Positions 7,069-14,632 of a stretch of 64,000 bases of DNA are shown here, in pieces (within the stretch, counting starts at the first letter, position 1; every line of letters begins with the position of its first letter). The notes under the pieces are model-generated. The model had not been told where the DNA came from. It searched no databases and saw only the letters and a program-made list of their open reading frames with translations. The stretch comes from Deltaproteobacteria bacterium (GTDB lineage Bacteria; Myxococcota_A; Polyangia; Polyangiales; Ga0077539), in NCBI GenBank assembly GCA_016218725.1, contig JACRDB010000128.1, forward strand, positions 41,223 through 105,222. The letters run 5' to 3'. The translations under genes and the position numbers were made by a program.

Positions 7069-9792
7069 GTGAGCGCCCTGCGATGGAGTGGGACGGCAGT
7101 CGCGGTGCTCCTTGGAGTAGCCTGCGGCGCGGACCCCGCACCCCCCCGCGGTGACGCCTCGGACCTCGGAGGGCGTCCCGAGGCTCCCTTCGGAGACCAC
7201 GCGAGCCTCGACGCCATGGAGGGTGCTCTCCCGGACGCTGGCGCCCTGGACAGCGGGATGGACGCCTCCCTCGCCGAGGCTCCGCCGGACGCCGCGCAGG
7301 ACGAGCACCCGGACGCGACCGACGGTGACTCCACCGGGGACCTTCCCTCGGGCGAGCGCCCGGCACTCGCCTGTCCCGAGGGACGCGCGCCTTGCGACGA
7401 CCGCTGCGTGGACCTCGCGTGGGACCCGGACCACTGCGGGCGCTGCGACCGGCGGTGCCCGCTCGGGCAGGTGTGCTCCCGAGGCGCCTGCTCCGAGGCG
7501 TGCGGCGGAGGGCGACGGCCTTGCTCCATCGCCGGGGCGGCCCGCTGCGTAGACCAGCTCTCGGACCCACGGCACTGCGGGGCCTGCGACCGCCCGTGCG
7601 CCGACGGGCAGACCTGCACCGACGGGCGCTGCGCCTGCGCCCCGGGCTTCACGGTCTGCGGGACGCGCTGCGCCAACCTCACCATGGACCCTGGGGCCTG
7701 CGGGGGCTGCGGAGTCACCTGCCCCGCGGTGCTCAACGCCAGGGTCACCTGCACCCGCGGGGCGTGCGGCTTCCAGTGCGCCGAGGGCTACCACGCCTGC
7801 GGGAACGCCTGCGCGGACAACACCTCGCCGTTGTCCTGCGGCGCGGCGTGTACGGCGTGCCCTGCCCCCGCGGGCTCCGTCGCCACCTGCGAGGCGGGCC
7901 GCTGCGCCTTCCGCTGCGCCCTGGGCTACCACGTCTGCGGCGGGCTCTGCGTGAGCGACGCCCTGGTGGCCACCTGCGGGGCCTCGTGCGTGCCGTGCCC
8001 CGCGGTGATGAACGCCGTGGCCAACTGCGACGGGACCCGCTGCGGGTTCCTCTGCCTCACCAACTTTCACCGCTGCGGCGACGCGTGCGTGGCCAACGCC
8101 AGCCCCATGACCTGCGGGGCCTCGTGCACCCAATGCCCGGTCCCCCCGAGCGCCACCGCCACCTGCGACGGCACCCGCTGCGGCTTCGCATGCATGGCCT
8201 CCTTCGGAGACTGCGACCGCGAGGCCGGCAACGGCTGCGAGGTGGACCTGCGCATCGAGGTGCGCCACTGCGGGGTGTGCGGCCGGAGCTGCACGGCCCC
8301 GGCCAGCGCCACGCCCACCTGCACCGCGGGCGCGTGCGGCTGGCGCTGCAACACCGGCGCGGGCAACTGCGACGGCAACCCCACCAATGGCTGTGAAACC
8401 GACATCTCGCTCAATACCGCACATTGTGGGATGTGTGGGAGAGTGTGCGCGACGGGTGAGGTCTGTCTGGAGGGCGCCTGCCGCACGCCGAGGCATCGGG
8501 CGTCGGTGAGCCTTGGGGGCATCGATGAGGACGGCGTGGCTGCTGTGGCGGTGGCGCGCGATGGGACCGTGTACGTGACCGGAGCGTATCGGGCGGAGCT
8601 CGCCCTCGGCGGGAGGACCTTCCGCGCGACGGGCGGCACGGACGTGCTCCTCGCGGCGTTCACACCGGAGGGGGTGCTGCGCTGGGCCAGGCCCTTCGGC
8701 GGCGCTCAGGACGACGCCGGCACCGGGATCGTCGTGGACGCCAGCGGAAACCTTTACGTCACCGGACGCTTTCGGGTGGCGGTGGACCTCGGCGGGGGCG
8801 CCCTCACGACCAACGGCGAGGCCGACGGCTTCGTCGCGAGCTTCGCCCCGGACGGGTCGCACCGCTGGAGCCGGAGCTTTGGCGGCCCAGACAACGACGA
8901 GGCCCGCGCGATCGCCCTGGGCATGGACGGCCGGGTGGTGGTCACCGGGAGCCTCCGGGGGACCGTGAACGTGCTCGGCGTGCCGCTCTCGGGGAGCGCG
9001 TCCACCGATGGCTTCGTCGCCGCCCTCGGGGACACCGGGGCCGCGCGCTGGGCCCGGCGCTTCATTCCATCCACCACGGCCCCCGGAGGGTCGCAAGGCT
9101 GGGCCCTCGCCGCCGCGGCCGATGGGAGCCTCTATGTCACCGGGCTCTTCTCGGGGCTCGTGCAGTTCGGCACGGACCTGGCGACCAGCGCGGGGACCTT
9201 TGACATCTTCGTCGAGGCCCTGAGCGCCGCCGGGGATCACCGTTGGGTCCGTCGCTACGGCGCCGAGAGCACCGACTGGGGTCGAGGCATCGCCACGGAC
9301 CCCACGGGGAATGTCTTTCTCACCGGGTACTACCAGGGCTCCGTGGACTTCGGCGGAGGGCTCCTGACCGGTGGCACCGGCACGGATTTCTTCCTGGTGT
9401 CCCTCTCCCCCTCCGGGGCCCATCGCTGGTCGCGCAGGCTCGGTGGCAGCGCCAGGGCCTTCGGGAGCGCCGCGGGGCAGGGCCTCACCGCGGACTCCGC
9501 GGGCAACCTCTACGCCTCGGGGCTCCTCGCAGGCACCGTGGAGACGCCCCTTGGTGTGCGCACCAGCGCCGGCGCCAGCGATGTGCTGCTCGGGAGCTGG
9601 ACCCCCACGGGCAACCTCCGCTGGGTGCTGCGCTTCGGCGGCTCGGGCTCCGACGAGGCCACCGGCGTCGCCGTGGACCCGCTCTCCAGGGTCTGGGCCG
9701 TCGGGGCCTTCGCGCGCACCGTGGACTTCGGCGGGGGCGTGGTCACCAGCGCCGGTGAGGGCGATGGCTTCCTCCTAGGCGTCTCGCAGTGA
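7069..9792 (+). CDS. Cys-rich lipoprotein with SBBP-type beta-propeller
   Basis: A 907-residue lipoprotein. The signal ends in L-G-V-A-C (Cys19). A linker rich in Asp, Ala and Pro (about 20-95) is followed by some ten Cys-rich modules to about 465, each with 'C-x-x-x-C ... D-P-x-x-C-G-x-C-x-x-x-C', typical of myxobacterial surface proteins. The last 430 residues are tandem beta-propeller blades of about 45-50 residues with motif 'G-G-x-x-x-D-x-x-x-G-I-A-x-D-x-x-G-N-x-Y-V-T-G' (SBBP/beta-propeller repeat). The GTG at 7069 gives the signal peptide directly; the ATG 13 bases later is out of frame. It stops 4 bases short of the convergent gene. Probably an adhesive or ligand-binding surface protein; no enzyme motif seen. 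Confidence 0.85.
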   Translation: MSALRWSGTAVAVLLGVACGADPAPPRGDASDLGGRPEAPFGDHASLDAMEGALPDAGALDSGMDASLAEAPPDAAQDEHPDATDGDSTGDLPSGERPALACPEGRAPCDDRCVDLAWDPDHCGRCDRRCPLGQVCSRGACSEACGGGRRPCSIAGAARCVDQLSDPRHCGACDRPCADGQTCTDGRCACAPGFTVCGTRCANLTMDPGACGGCGVTCPAVLNARVTCTRGACGFQCAEGYHACGNACADNTSPLSCGAACTACPAPAGSVATCEAGRCAFRCALGYHVCGGLCVSDALVATCGASCVPCPAVMNAVANCDGTRCGFLCLTNFHRCGDACVANASPMTCGASCTQCPVPPSATATCDGTRCGFACMASFGDCDREAGNGCEVDLRIEVRHCGVCGRSCTAPASATPTCTAGACGWRCNTGAGNCDGNPTNGCETDISLNTAHCGMCGRVCATGEVCLEGACRTPRHRASVSLGGIDEDGVAAVAVARDGTVYVTGAYRAELALGGRTFRATGGTDVLLAAFTPEGVLRWARPFGGAQDDAGTGIVVDASGNLYVTGRFRVAVDLGGGALTTNGEADGFVASFAPDGSHRWSRSFGGPDNDEARAIALGMDGRVVVTGSLRGTVNVLGVPLSGSASTDGFVAALGDTGAARWARRFIPSTTAPGGSQGWALAAAADGSLYVTGLFSGLVQFGTDLATSAGTFDIFVEALSAAGDHRWVRRYGAESTDWGRGIATDPTGNVFLTGYYQGSVDFGGGLLTGGTGTDFFLVSLSPSGAHRWSRRLGGSARAFGSAAGQGLTADSAGNLYASGLLAGTVETPLGVRTSAGASDVLLGSWTPTGNLRWVLRFGGSGSDEATGVAVDPLSRVWAVGAFARTVDFGGGVVTSAGEGDGFLLGVSQ

Positions 9793-9796
9793 CGTT

Positions 9797-10495
9797 CTAG
9801 AGCATCGCCATGCACGCCGCGGTGCAGGCCGTAATGCACCGCCCGCAGGCGCAGCCCTGGAGGCGCACGAAGGCCGGGTCCGTGGCGCAGGTCGCGTCCC
9901 TCATGCCCGTGGCGCAGCGCTGGCAGACCGTGCTCGTGCAGCCCGCGAGCTCCGTCGCGCACATCGCCGAGACACACATGGTGCAGGGCGTCTCCGTGGG
10001 GCCCGCGTCGCCCGTACACTGCGGCGTGGTCCAGGCCCAGGGTTGACCCCCGCAGGAGGCGCCCGTAGGTCCCGTGGCGGTGCCCACGTAACACCTGCCG
10101 CCACACCAGCCGCAGGTCGACCGCCCCGTACAGTCCGCGCACGAGGTCGAGCCCGAGCACTCATCCACCGGCGGCCGGGTGTCCGGCGGCACCCCGGTGT
10201 CCCTGGGGGGCGTGCCCGTGTCCACCGGCGGCGTCCCCGTATCCTGCGGAGGGTTTCCGGTGTCCACGGGAGGGGTCCCGGTGTCTACCGGAGGGGTCCC
10301 GGTGTCCACGGGAGGCGTCCCGGTGTCCACGGGGGGCGTCCCGGTGTCCATCGGGGTCCCGCTGTCCGTCGGGGTAACGCCATCGCCGGTGACCGCGGAG
10401 TCCGTGGGACCCGGGTTCGAGATGCCACCGCCACCGCGCGCGGAACAGGCCACAGCCAGAGAACCAAGGAGGATCGTACGAAGGAGGAGCTTCAT
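9797..10495 (-). CDS. lipoprotein with DTGTPPV repeats and Cys-rich PSI-like domain
   Basis: A 232-residue lipoprotein. The signal peptide M-K-L-L-L-R-T-I-L-L-G ends in the lipobox A-V-A-C (Cys17). Residues 44-104 are a tandem array of the heptad D-T-G-T-P-P-V, probably an extended surface stalk. The remaining 125 residues hold about 22 Cys, beginning with a plexin/PSI-like pattern C-x-x-C-x-x-x-x-x-C-G-W-C-G-G-x-C and ending in C-x-C-x-x-C-x-x-x-C near the C-terminus. I chose the ATG at 10495 because the signal peptide begins there; an in-frame extension to 10603 would run through the leader hairpin and is not supported. Function unknown; a surface-exposed binding domain is an inference. Confidence 0.8.
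   Translation of the reverse strand: MKLLLRTILLGSLAVACSARGGGGISNPGPTDSAVTGDGVTPTDSGTPMDTGTPPVDTGTPPVDTGTPPVDTGTPPVDTGNPPQDTGTPPVDTGTPPRDTGVPPDTRPPVDECSGSTSCADCTGRSTCGWCGGRCYVGTATGPTGASCGGQPWAWTTPQCTGDAGPTETPCTMCVSAMCATELAGCTSTVCQRCATGMRDATCATDPAFVRLQGCACGRCITACTAACMAML
10184..10366 (-). repeat. 21-base tandem repeat (DTGTPPV)
   Basis: Seven full 21-base units plus two 18-base units encode D-T-G-T-P-P-V and close variants (DSGTPM, DTGNPPQ, DTGTPPR, DTGVPP). Copies differ mainly at third positions, e.g. acggga versus accgga. The array forms a Pro/Thr stalk between the lipid anchor and the Cys-rich domain and is a candidate for copy-number variation among strains. Confidence 0.9.
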
Positions 10496-10813
10496 GGTGG
10501 GGGTAGGATGCCACGACGGGCGCAGAAGAAAAAACGAACCCCCCTGAAGGGTCCCTCGGAGGTCGTGAGGGTCTTCAGGGGGGTGAAAAAGTGGCGACGA
10601 CAACTATGGCGTTGGGGGGGGAGGGATCGCCGTTGCCGCCGCCGAGTTGGGTATATTCACGCTCCGTGCCAGGCTGAATCGTTGGGAATCACCTGGGTTT
10701 CTGCCGACGTGGGGCCTCAGACCTTTCAATCTTGCAAGGATTCCCTGGCAGAAAAGAAGGGTCGGTGAAAGGTCATTGACGGGAGGGTGGGACTACGTGC
10801 CCCATGGTCAGCC
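10496..10813. other. 318-base gene-free gap with structured DNA/RNA
   Basis: No credible gene lies here. It separates two divergent envelope genes. The left part (10539-10583) holds a strong hairpin followed on the minus strand by a T-run. The right part (10684-10773) holds three pairs of perfectly complementary arms: 10684-10690 with 10739-10745, 10698-10705 with 10747-10754, and 10721-10728 with 10766-10773. The three pairings cross each other, so at most one ordinary hairpin can form at a time, or a pseudoknot. TATATT at 10652 and TTGACG at 10776 are present but lack partners at proper spacing. Confidence 0.5.
10539..10583 (-). terminator. terminator-like hairpin in the leader of the 10495 lipoprotein
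   Basis: Arms 10539-10549 and 10573-10583 are perfectly complementary over 11 bases (CCCCCCTGAAG with CTTCAGGGGGG), and an inner 5-base stem pairs 10553-10557 with 10567-10571. On the minus strand the hairpin is followed by gttcgttttttcttc, the only good U-tract after a hairpin in the window. It lies 43 bases ahead of the ATG at 10495, so it would terminate or attenuate transcription into that gene rather than end one. Confidence 0.55.
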
Positions 10814-11734
10814 ATGGAAGGCTCTCGGCAGGGTGCGCGCGGTGCGTGGGTGGGGCTGGCGATGCTCCTCTGGGGCTCCGGGGCTTCGGCGCAACCCTGG
10901 GTCCGCGAGGGGCTCTACTACCGCAACACCACGCTGGCGCGGCTGAACCCCCTTGGGCTCTTCAATGAGCTGCGGGTGGGGTACCGCCACCGGCTGTCCC
11001 ACCGGGCGGCGCCGATTTTTCAGAACACCTTCGTGGGGCTCAGCGCCAACCTGGCGGCTTCCCCGGCGTTCTTACGGCCCGGGGTGGTGCTGGATTTCAA
11101 CCCCCTGGCGGTGCTCCAGCTCTTCGCGATGTACGAGTTCACGCAGTATTTTGGCACCTTTCAGTTTCTCCAGTCGTTCCCCTCGGCCTCGGCGGCGCAT
11201 GCCGACTCGCTCCTGCGCAGCAACGCCGCCAACGGCCTGAACCAGGCCACCACCGAGCACCGGGTGACCTTCGGCGCCACGCTCCAGGCCCGGGTGGACG
11301 CCCTGGCCATCCGCACCGCCAGCCGCCTCACCTGGATCTCCGCGGACGTCCGCGCCGGAGACCGCGCCCTCTACGACATCTGGTACGACGCCATGGCCCA
11401 GAACGGCGGCTGGGTCTACGCCAATGACACGGACCTCCTGATCTCCTTCCCGGAGCTCGGCTTCGCCGGGGGCCTGCGCTACTCCCTGGTCCATGCCCTC
11501 TACGGCCCCGGGGCCTACGGCCCGGGAGAGGCCCAGGACAACCCCAACACGCCCACCCAGCGCCTCGGGCCCTTCGTGGCCCTGACCTTCCGCGAGCGTC
11601 GCCGGGGGTGGTTCAACGCCCCGACCGTGTTCGCCCTGGTCAACTGGTGGATTTCACACAGATATCGCACCGGCGAGGACTCCCACCCCGCGCTGCCGTA
11701 CGTGGTCCTGGGGCTACAGTTCCGCGGCGATTGA
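10814..11734 (+). CDS. outer-membrane beta-barrel-like protein
   Basis: A 306-residue exported protein. Residues 1-25 form a signal peptide (basic start, G-A-W-V-G-L-A-M-L-L-W-G, cleavage after A-S-A). The mature chain alternates aromatic and polar residues in strand-like segments and ends in ...V-L-G-L-Q-F-R-G-D, so an outer-membrane beta-barrel is likely, though the last residue is not the usual Phe. I preferred ATG 10814 over the GTG at 10787 because the signal peptide starts there. No specific family is recognised. Its leader overlaps the structured region 10684-10773. Confidence 0.6.
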   Translation: MEGSRQGARGAWVGLAMLLWGSGASAQPWVREGLYYRNTTLARLNPLGLFNELRVGYRHRLSHRAAPIFQNTFVGLSANLAASPAFLRPGVVLDFNPLAVLQLFAMYEFTQYFGTFQFLQSFPSASAAHADSLLRSNAANGLNQATTEHRVTFGATLQARVDALAIRTASRLTWISADVRAGDRALYDIWYDAMAQNGGWVYANDTDLLISFPELGFAGGLRYSLVHALYGPGAYGPGEAQDNPNTPTQRLGPFVALTFRERRRGWFNAPTVFALVNWWISHRYRTGEDSHPALPYVVLGLQFRGD

Positions 11735-11802
11735 TCATGCTCAAGACCAGGGCGTCCCCCGCCGTTGTTCCAGGGTGCGCGACCCGCTCCACAGGGAGAC
11801 CC

Positions 11803-12183
11803 ATGCCCGACGACGCGACCACCGTGGACCCTTCGCTCCCGCTCTTTGATGAGTCCGCCGCCCTGGAGCGCGTCGGGGACGACCGGGAGCTCCTCGGAGA
11901 CCTCCTCGGGATCTTCCTGGAGGAGTGTCCCGCGCAGATTTCAGCCCTCGAGGCCGCGGTGAACGCCTCGGACGCAGGGGCCCTGACCCGCGCGGCCCAC
12001 GCCGTGAAGGGTGGCCTCCTGTCCATCGGCGCCGAGGCCCCCGCGGCCCACGCCCGCGCCCTGGAGGCCCTCGGGCGGTCGGGCACCACCGAAGGCGCCG
12101 CCGCGGGGCTCTCCACCCTCCAGGCACTCATGACCGAGCTGGTGCAGGTGCTCCTGGCCTGGAGAGCCGCGATGGCGGCCTAG
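11803..12183 (+). CDS. stand-alone Hpt (histidine phosphotransfer) protein
   Basis: A 126-residue all-helical protein with the Hpt signature: F-L-E-E-C-P-A-Q-I-S-A-L-E-A-A helix, then A-A-H-A-V-K-G-G with phospho-accepting H66, followed by L-S-I-G-A. It would shuttle phosphate between a hybrid kinase and a response regulator. AGGGAG seven bases upstream supports the ATG at 11803; an in-frame ATG at 11737 is possible. It converges with the HD-domain gene with a 4-base stop overlap. No histidine kinase is in the window, so its partners are elsewhere. Confidence 0.85.
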   Translation: MPDDATTVDPSLPLFDESAALERVGDDRELLGDLLGIFLEECPAQISALEAAVNASDAGALTRAAHAVKGGLLSIGAEAPAAHARALEALGRSGTTEGAAAGLSTLQALMTELVQVLLAWRAAMAA

Positions 12184-12719
12184 AGTCCCTCTCCGTAGCG
12201 CGCCATGCGCGCCGAGAGCCTCGCCGCCTGCCAGGCCGACGCCTCCCCGAGGGCCTGAAGGATGCGCCCCCCCTCGGCGAGGTAGGCCCGACGCTTGTCC
12301 AGGGACCAATGGGAGGGCGCCGGGCCCAGGTTCACCGTGCGGTCCGCCAGCTTCACCAGCCACACCTCCCGGGGCCGGAGCCGAAGACGCCGGAGGCTGT
12401 CGTCCATGCGTGCGTCCTTCGGGACCGACGGGTCCTTGGTGAGCGCCCGAAGGCCCTCTAGGACGCGCTCTCCGAACAGCCGGGACACCTCCCGAGGGTC
12501 CAAGGCGGTGTCCTCCAGGGTGTCGTGCAGGAGCGCGCAGGCCACGGCCAGGTCACCGTCCAGCTCGCGCTCCTCCATGAGGGCGCGCTGCACCTCGGCA
12601 CAGACCGCGGTCACATGCGCGAGGTAGGGCAGCCCGTGAGGGGTCTTCTGGGCGCCGTGGGCGCGCGCGGCGAGCTCCAGGGCGAGGGCATACACCTCCG
12701 GGGACCAGGCCGAGGCCAT
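12180..12719 (-). CDS. HD-domain protein, SpoT/Mesh1-like (p)ppGpp hydrolase candidate
   Basis: A 179-residue single-domain HD protein. The order of motifs is that of small alarmone hydrolases: A-A-R-A-H-G-A-Q-K-T, P-Y-L-A-H-V, A-C-A-L-L-H-D-T-L-E-D-T, F-G-E-R-V, L-T-K-D, and L-V-K-L-A-D-R-T-V-N-L. In SpoT/Mesh1 the H, HD and ED residues bind Mn2+ and the enzyme removes the 3'-pyrophosphate of ppGpp; all appear conserved here. No synthetase domain is attached. The ATG at 12719 is preceded by a TAGGCT box. A function on another nucleotide cannot be excluded. Confidence 0.78.
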   Translation of the reverse strand: MASAWSPEVYALALELAARAHGAQKTPHGLPYLAHVTAVCAEVQRALMEERELDGDLAVACALLHDTLEDTALDPREVSRLFGERVLEGLRALTKDPSVPKDARMDDSLRRLRLRPREVWLVKLADRTVNLGPAPSHWSLDKRRAYLAEGGRILQALGEASAWQAARLSARMARYGEGL

Positions 12720-12726
12720 GGCCCGG

Positions 12727-12732
12727 AGCCTA
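12727..12732 (-). promoter_or_regulatory. -10 hexamer TAGGCT for the HD hydrolase
   Basis: On the minus strand TAGGCT ends 7 bases before the ATG at 12719, with no Shine-Dalgarno, so the mRNA would be nearly leaderless. Confidence 0.4.
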
Positions 12733-12785
12733 CACCCGTCGCGCTCAAGGTCGAGCCTCCCGCCGCCGTTGTCCATGGAAACCCA

Positions 12786-13802
12786 GTGCTTCCTCGCATC
12801 GAGAGCCTCCCACCCACCCCCACCGACGACCCCGTCGTCCTGGTCGCCGACGCCGACCCTCTCCGGCGGGAGAGGCTCCGCCAGGCGCTCTCCTGTGAGG
12901 GGATCGAAGCCGAGGTCGTCGCGGACCTGCGCCGCGTCGTGGACCGGCTCCGGGTCGAAGCGCCGGACCTCCTGATCCTGGACGCGGACCACACCCCCAC
13001 GGCCCTGGAGGTGTGCGCCGAGGTGCGACTCCTGGACGACGCGAGGCTCACCCCGGTGCTCCTGGTCTCCTCCGAGGCCAGGGACGAGAACACCGTCGCT
13101 CGCACCCTGCTCTGCGGCGCCGATGACTTTGTCCACGGAGCGCTCAGGATGGTGGAGCTCCTGGCCCGGGTGCGGGTCCAGCTCCGCAATCACCGCGACC
13201 GCTGGCTCCTCCAGTGGGCGCGCCAGAGCCGCGCCAGCTTCCGACGGGCGGCGATGCAGGACCCTCTCCTCCAGATCGCCAACCGCCGGGCCGGCGACGC
13301 AGCCCTCGTCGACGCCCTGGACCACGGCGGTCCCCTCATGGTGGCCATCCTGGACCTGGACCATTTCAAGCGCGTCAATGACACCTTCGGCCACGCCGTG
13401 GGGGATCGGGTCCTGCGCACGGTGGCCCAGGCCCTCCAGCGGCTGACCCGCCACGGTGACGTCGTCGCTCGCTACGGCGGCGAGGAGTTCGTGCTGATCC
13501 TCCGAGGCGCCCGCCCCGAGCGCGCTCACGCCATCGCCGAGCGCTTCCGCGAGGGCGTCGCCAACGTCACCTTCGGCGCCGAGGACGGGGTCCGGAAGAT
13601 CACCGTCTCCATCGGCGCGGCCACCTGGGACGGCCAGGACCCGAGGCCCACGCGGGAGACGCTCTTGAGCCTCGCCGACAGCGCCCTGTACACCTCCAAG
13701 CGGGCGGGGCGTAACCGCGTCACGGTGCTGGGCCTCGACGAGCCCTCGACGGTCCCCAGCCGCAACGTGGCGCGACCGATCACCGTATCCCAGCGGACCT
13801 GA
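12786..13802 (+). CDS. receiver-GGDEF diguanylate cyclase
   Basis: A 338-residue protein. Residues 15-135 are a receiver domain: acidic pair in V-A-D-A-D, acceptor D66 in L-I-L-D-A-D. The conserved Lys (normally D-D-F-x-x-K-P) is replaced: the segment reads G-A-D-D-F-V-H-G-A-L. Residues about 160-315 are a GGDEF domain with the active-site variant GGEEF (231-235), D-L-D-H-F-K-R-V-N-D-T-F and an intact inhibitory I-site RxxD (R222-H-G-D225) five residues ahead. It should make cyclic di-GMP under product feedback. The start is uncertain: GTG at 12786 is the first in-frame start outside the divergent gene. It is divergent from the HD hydrolase by 66 bases. Confidence 0.85.
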   Translation: MLPRIESLPPTPTDDPVVLVADADPLRRERLRQALSCEGIEAEVVADLRRVVDRLRVEAPDLLILDADHTPTALEVCAEVRLLDDARLTPVLLVSSEARDENTVARTLLCGADDFVHGALRMVELLARVRVQLRNHRDRWLLQWARQSRASFRRAAMQDPLLQIANRRAGDAALVDALDHGGPLMVAILDLDHFKRVNDTFGHAVGDRVLRTVAQALQRLTRHGDVVARYGGEEFVLILRGARPERAHAIAERFREGVANVTFGAEDGVRKITVSIGAATWDGQDPRPTRETLLSLADSALYTSKRAGRNRVTVLGLDEPSTVPSRNVARPITVSQRT

Positions 13803-13887
13803 GGCCCACCTCCGACGCTTGGACGGGGATCTGGCTGCGTGTTACCCGTGGAGGGTGGAACGCGGGGGGTGAGGTCGCCGCGTGCGG

Positions 13888-14628
13888 TTACTCCGCGCCG
13901 TCGCCGGTCCCCGGGGGGCACCAGACCCTGCGCGAGGGCACGCTCCGCAGGTGGCGCCGCCGGGCCTCCGGGGTGCGGGCGAGGCGCTGGCCCTCACCGA
14001 GCACCAGGGCCGTGAGCGAGCGCCCGTAACAGCAGCCCGTGTCGAGCCCCGTGGCGTGGGGCTCGAGCTGCAAACCCCGCCGCGCGTCGTGGCCAAAGAC
14101 TAGCTGGCGAGGCCCCCCCCAGGCCTGGGCCCAGGGCACTCCATCCAACATCCGTGAAGGCTTTCCCTTGTGGTCAATGGACCGCACCAGGAGCAGCACC
14201 TCCTGGGGGCACCGCTCCGGCGTGCTCTGCGGGTCCACGCCCGCATGCACCACCACCAGGTCGTGCTCCGGCAGCGGGAGGTGCAGCGGCAGCGCGTCCA
14301 ACCACGCGAAGTGCTCCTCCTCCAGGACCTCCACCACCGCCCGGTGCCGGTCCGAGAGGGGCACGAGCTTGTTCGCTCCCTCCTCGCCGTGGCGCTTCTT
14401 CGCCCTCCACCAGCTCAAGACCTTCTCGTCGTGGTTGCCGCGCACGGCCCTGGCGCCCAGCTCCCGGGCGCGTTCCACGGCGCCTCGGGAGTCCGGCCCC
14501 CGCGCCACCAGGTCCCCGACAAAGACCAGCCGGTCCACGCCAGGCTTGAAGCGCACCGCCAGGAGGAGGTCCTCCAGCTCCTGCGAGCAGCCGTGCACGT
14601 CCCCGACGATCACGGTCCTCGGCGCCAC
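13888..14628 (-). CDS. PPP-family metallophosphatase (ApaH/serine-threonine phosphatase-like)
   Basis: A 246-residue phosphoesterase with all PPP-family metal motifs: G-D-V-H-G, G-D-L-V-A-R-G-P-D-S, G-N-H-D, then V-V-V-H-A-G-V and L-V-F-G-H-D-A. The family includes diadenosine tetraphosphatase (ApaH) and small protein Ser/Thr phosphatases; the sequence does not separate them. Start chosen as the GTG at 14628, which lies just after the stop of the upstream ABC1 kinase gene and puts the catalytic strand V-I-V-G-D at the N-terminus; the longer open frame would overlap the kinase by over 100 bases. Paired with that kinase in one operon. Confidence 0.85.
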   Translation of the reverse strand: MAPRTVIVGDVHGCSQELEDLLLAVRFKPGVDRLVFVGDLVARGPDSRGAVERARELGARAVRGNHDEKVLSWWRAKKRHGEEGANKLVPLSDRHRAVVEVLEEEHFAWLDALPLHLPLPEHDLVVVHAGVDPQSTPERCPQEVLLLVRSIDHKGKPSRMLDGVPWAQAWGGPRQLVFGHDARRGLQLEPHATGLDTGCCYGRSLTALVLGEGQRLARTPEARRRHLRSVPSRRVWCPPGTGDGAE

Positions 14629-14632
14629 CGGC

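Noticed and set aside
6589..9423. 944-residue minus-strand open frame opposite the Cys-rich propeller lipoprotein
   Set aside because: Shadow frame; no domain, no signal and no start region.
10776..10800. TTGACG as a promoter for the barrel protein at 10814
   Set aside because: The only -10-like TACGTG lies 12 bases away, too close; no TAnnnT box at proper spacing.
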